A model generated the notes under the pieces. That model did not search any database and was not told the origin of the DNA. It saw only the letters and a program-made list of their open reading frames with translations. This document shows, in pieces, positions 63,015 to 64,000 of a stretch of DNA of 64,000 nucleotides (position 1 is the first letter of the stretch; each line of letters opens with the position of its first letter). The position numbers and the translations under genes are program-made. Source of the DNA: Spirosoma sp. KCTC 42546 (lineage in GTDB: Bacteria; Bacteroidota; Bacteroidia; Cytophagales; Spirosomataceae). Location of the stretch: the NCBI RefSeq assembly GCF_006965485.1, contig NZ_CP041360.1, positions 3,038,001 through 3,102,000 of the forward strand, given 5' to 3'.

Positions 63015-63022
63015 CAAAATTA
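63015..63022 (-). promoter_or_regulatory. Putative -7 box of the DUF2723 gene
   Basis: Minus-strand TAATTTTG matches TAnnTTTG exactly, about 57 bases upstream of the ATG at 62958. A TTG lies at 63040-63038, only 15 bases upstream, shorter than the usual spacing. It directly follows the folD terminator, so the gene would be transcribed on its own. Confidence 0.4.
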
Positions 63023-63024
63023 CA

Positions 63025-63058
63025 TAAAAAAGCAGCCCAACCGGGTTAGGGCGGGCTG
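63025..63058 (-). terminator. Intrinsic terminator of folD
   Basis: Reading the minus strand: CAGCCC (63058-63053), a 14-base loop, GGGCTG (63038-63033), then C and a T-run (63031-63026). It ends folD transcription before the DUF2723 gene starts. Confidence 0.8.
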
Positions 63059-63130
63059 TTAAAGTTTGTTAAGTATAAGATCGTGGTCTTTGTAATTTGT
63101 AGTAATATACTATGAACTAACGGCAAATCA

Positions 63131-64000
63131 CTAATAAATCTCACCCCGCGCGGCTTTCAGCGTATTCTGCATGAGCGAGCAGATGGTCATCAGGCCAACG
63201 CCACCAGGAACGGGCGTAATGAAACTCGTTTTTGGGGATACTTCATCAAATTTAACGTCGCCTTTTAACGCGAATCCGCTTTTCTTACTGGCATCGGGTA
63301 CACGTTCCAAACCAACGTCAATCACAACAGCGCCTTCTTTCACCATATCGGCAGTTACAAATTCGGGCTTGCCGAGGGCTGCTACCAAAATGTCAGCCGA
63401 GCGGCAGATTTCGGCGAGATTGGTTGTCCGGCTGTGCGTAATGGTAACCGTACAGTTGCCGGGATAGGTATTTCGCTGCATCAGAATCGACATGGGCAGA
63501 CCAACAATCTGACTGCGACCGACTACAACACAGTGTTTACCAGACGTTTCGATGTTATACCGCTTGATCATTTCCAGCACGCCCTGTGGAGTGGCAGATA
63601 TGTAAGCTGGCAGCCCTTTGGCCATACGCCCAATATTAATGGGATGAAACCCATCTACGTCTTTGGCGGGATCAATGGTTTCCATAACACGGTCGGGGTT
63701 GATATGGTCGGGGAGGGGGAGTTGCACAATTAGCCCATCCATGTCAGGGTTTTCATTCACCTCCCGAACTTTGTCCAGGAGTTCTTCTTCCGTGACCGAT
63801 GGATCAAACCGGATGAGCGTTGAGTTCATGCCCACCTCTTCGCAGTTTTTCATTTTCGAAGCTACGTAGGTTTCCGAGGCCCCTTTGTTGCCAACCAGAA
63901 TGGCCACGAGGTGCGGAATCTTACCGCCCTGTTCGCGTATCTGAGCGACTTCTGCCGCTATTTCCTGTTTAATTTGTGCTGAAAGGACTTTACCGTCAAG
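63131..64000 (-). CDS. folD: Bifunctional methylenetetrahydrofolate dehydrogenase/cyclohydrolase FolD (N-terminus cut by window end)
   Basis: The frame runs to the window edge; in-frame codons above the GTG at 63907 read [20 protein letters not shown] and [14 protein letters not shown], standard FolD sequence, so only a few residues are missing. About 289 residues are seen. Motifs: [14 protein letters not shown] (catalytic Tyr and Lys), [16 protein letters not shown], the dinucleotide motif [17 protein letters not shown], and the C-terminal [16 protein letters not shown]. It interconverts methylene-, methenyl- and formyl-tetrahydrofolate. A good terminator follows at 63058-63025. Confidence 0.96.
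   Translation of the reverse strand, partial: LDGKVLSAQIKQEIAAEVAQIREQGGKIPHLVAILVGNKGASETYVASKMKNCEEVGMNSTLIRFDPSVTEEELLDKVREVNENPDMDGLIVQLPLPDHINPDRVMETIDPAKDVDGFHPINIGRMAKGLPAYISATPQGVLEMIKRYNIETSGKHCVVVGRSQIVGLPMSILMQRNTYPGNCTVTITHSRTTNLAEICRSADILVAALGKPEFVTADMVKEGAVVIDVGLERVPDASKKSGFALKGDVKFDEVSPKTSFITPVPGGVGLMTICSLMQNTLKAARGEIY

Noticed and set aside
1..64000. CRISPR arrays, tRNA or rRNA genes, insertion sequences, integrases
   Set aside because: No regularly spaced direct repeats with unique spacers, no cloverleaf-like segments and no transposase or integrase motifs were seen. Spaced repeats in the T9SS gene are coding.

Overview
The window looks like a chromosome segment of a Bacteroidota bacterium, most likely Cytophagales and Spirosoma-like. 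The support is a FecI-type sigma factor, FecR anti-sigma, SusC and SusD locus, a type IX secretion cargo protein, a DUF2723 (GT117) membrane protein, HYC_CC_PP and DUF4494 proteins, DUF1800/DUF1501 pairs, few visible Shine-Dalgarno sites and several TAnnTTTG-type -7 boxes. The genus is inferred from gene content, not from a search. Both ends cut genes: a DUF2264 protein on the left and folD on the right.

Layout. 1-8 kb: DUF2264 tail, a small-protein/DUF6169 pair, metG, then an overlapping chain of an AAA ATPase, a mini-TOPRIM-like protein and an SDR epimerase, then a TPR protein. 8-14 kb: a secreted hypothetical protein, a redoxin-fold protein without redox cysteines, an Omp85-like barrel, MscS, a cysteine desulfurase and an unknown protein. 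14-22.4 kb: sigma, anti-sigma, SusC, SusD and a secreted endonuclease/exonuclease/phosphatase-fold enzyme, a nutrient-uptake locus with no glycoside hydrolase. 22.4-34.4 kb: FMN reductase, a trans-sulfuration enzyme, three tandem DUF1800 genes (the third frameshifted) with a DUF1501 partner, a dienoyl-CoA isomerase-like and 2,4-dienoyl-CoA reductase pair, and DUF4494.

34.5-43 kb is a copper-handling neighbourhood: HYC_CC_PP protein, TonB receptor, a CxxC/AraC regulator, a Cys-rich Csp-like copper-storage protein, a CECC-bearing propeller, a His/Met-rich outer-membrane protein and a secreted HMA protein, interrupted by a GT61 glycosyltransferase. 43-48.7 kb: esterase, kynureninase, QueG, GrpE and DnaJ. 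48.7-53 kb: a giant repetitive T9SS surface protein. 53.4-57.3 kb: an AT-rich island with a one-module A-T-TE synthetase, a GNAT acetyltransferase and a small protein carrying an isolated GT51 transglycosylase motif. 57.7-64 kb: DUF1772, a CPA1 antiporter, GT117 and folD.

The most striking non-coding feature is that many gaps hold a long, often perfect inverted repeat whose sequence differs at each locus and whose arms are often built from short degenerate repeats. Some are plain bidirectional terminators; others lie between co-directional genes and have no T-run. No tRNA, rRNA, CRISPR array, insertion sequence or replication origin was recognised.
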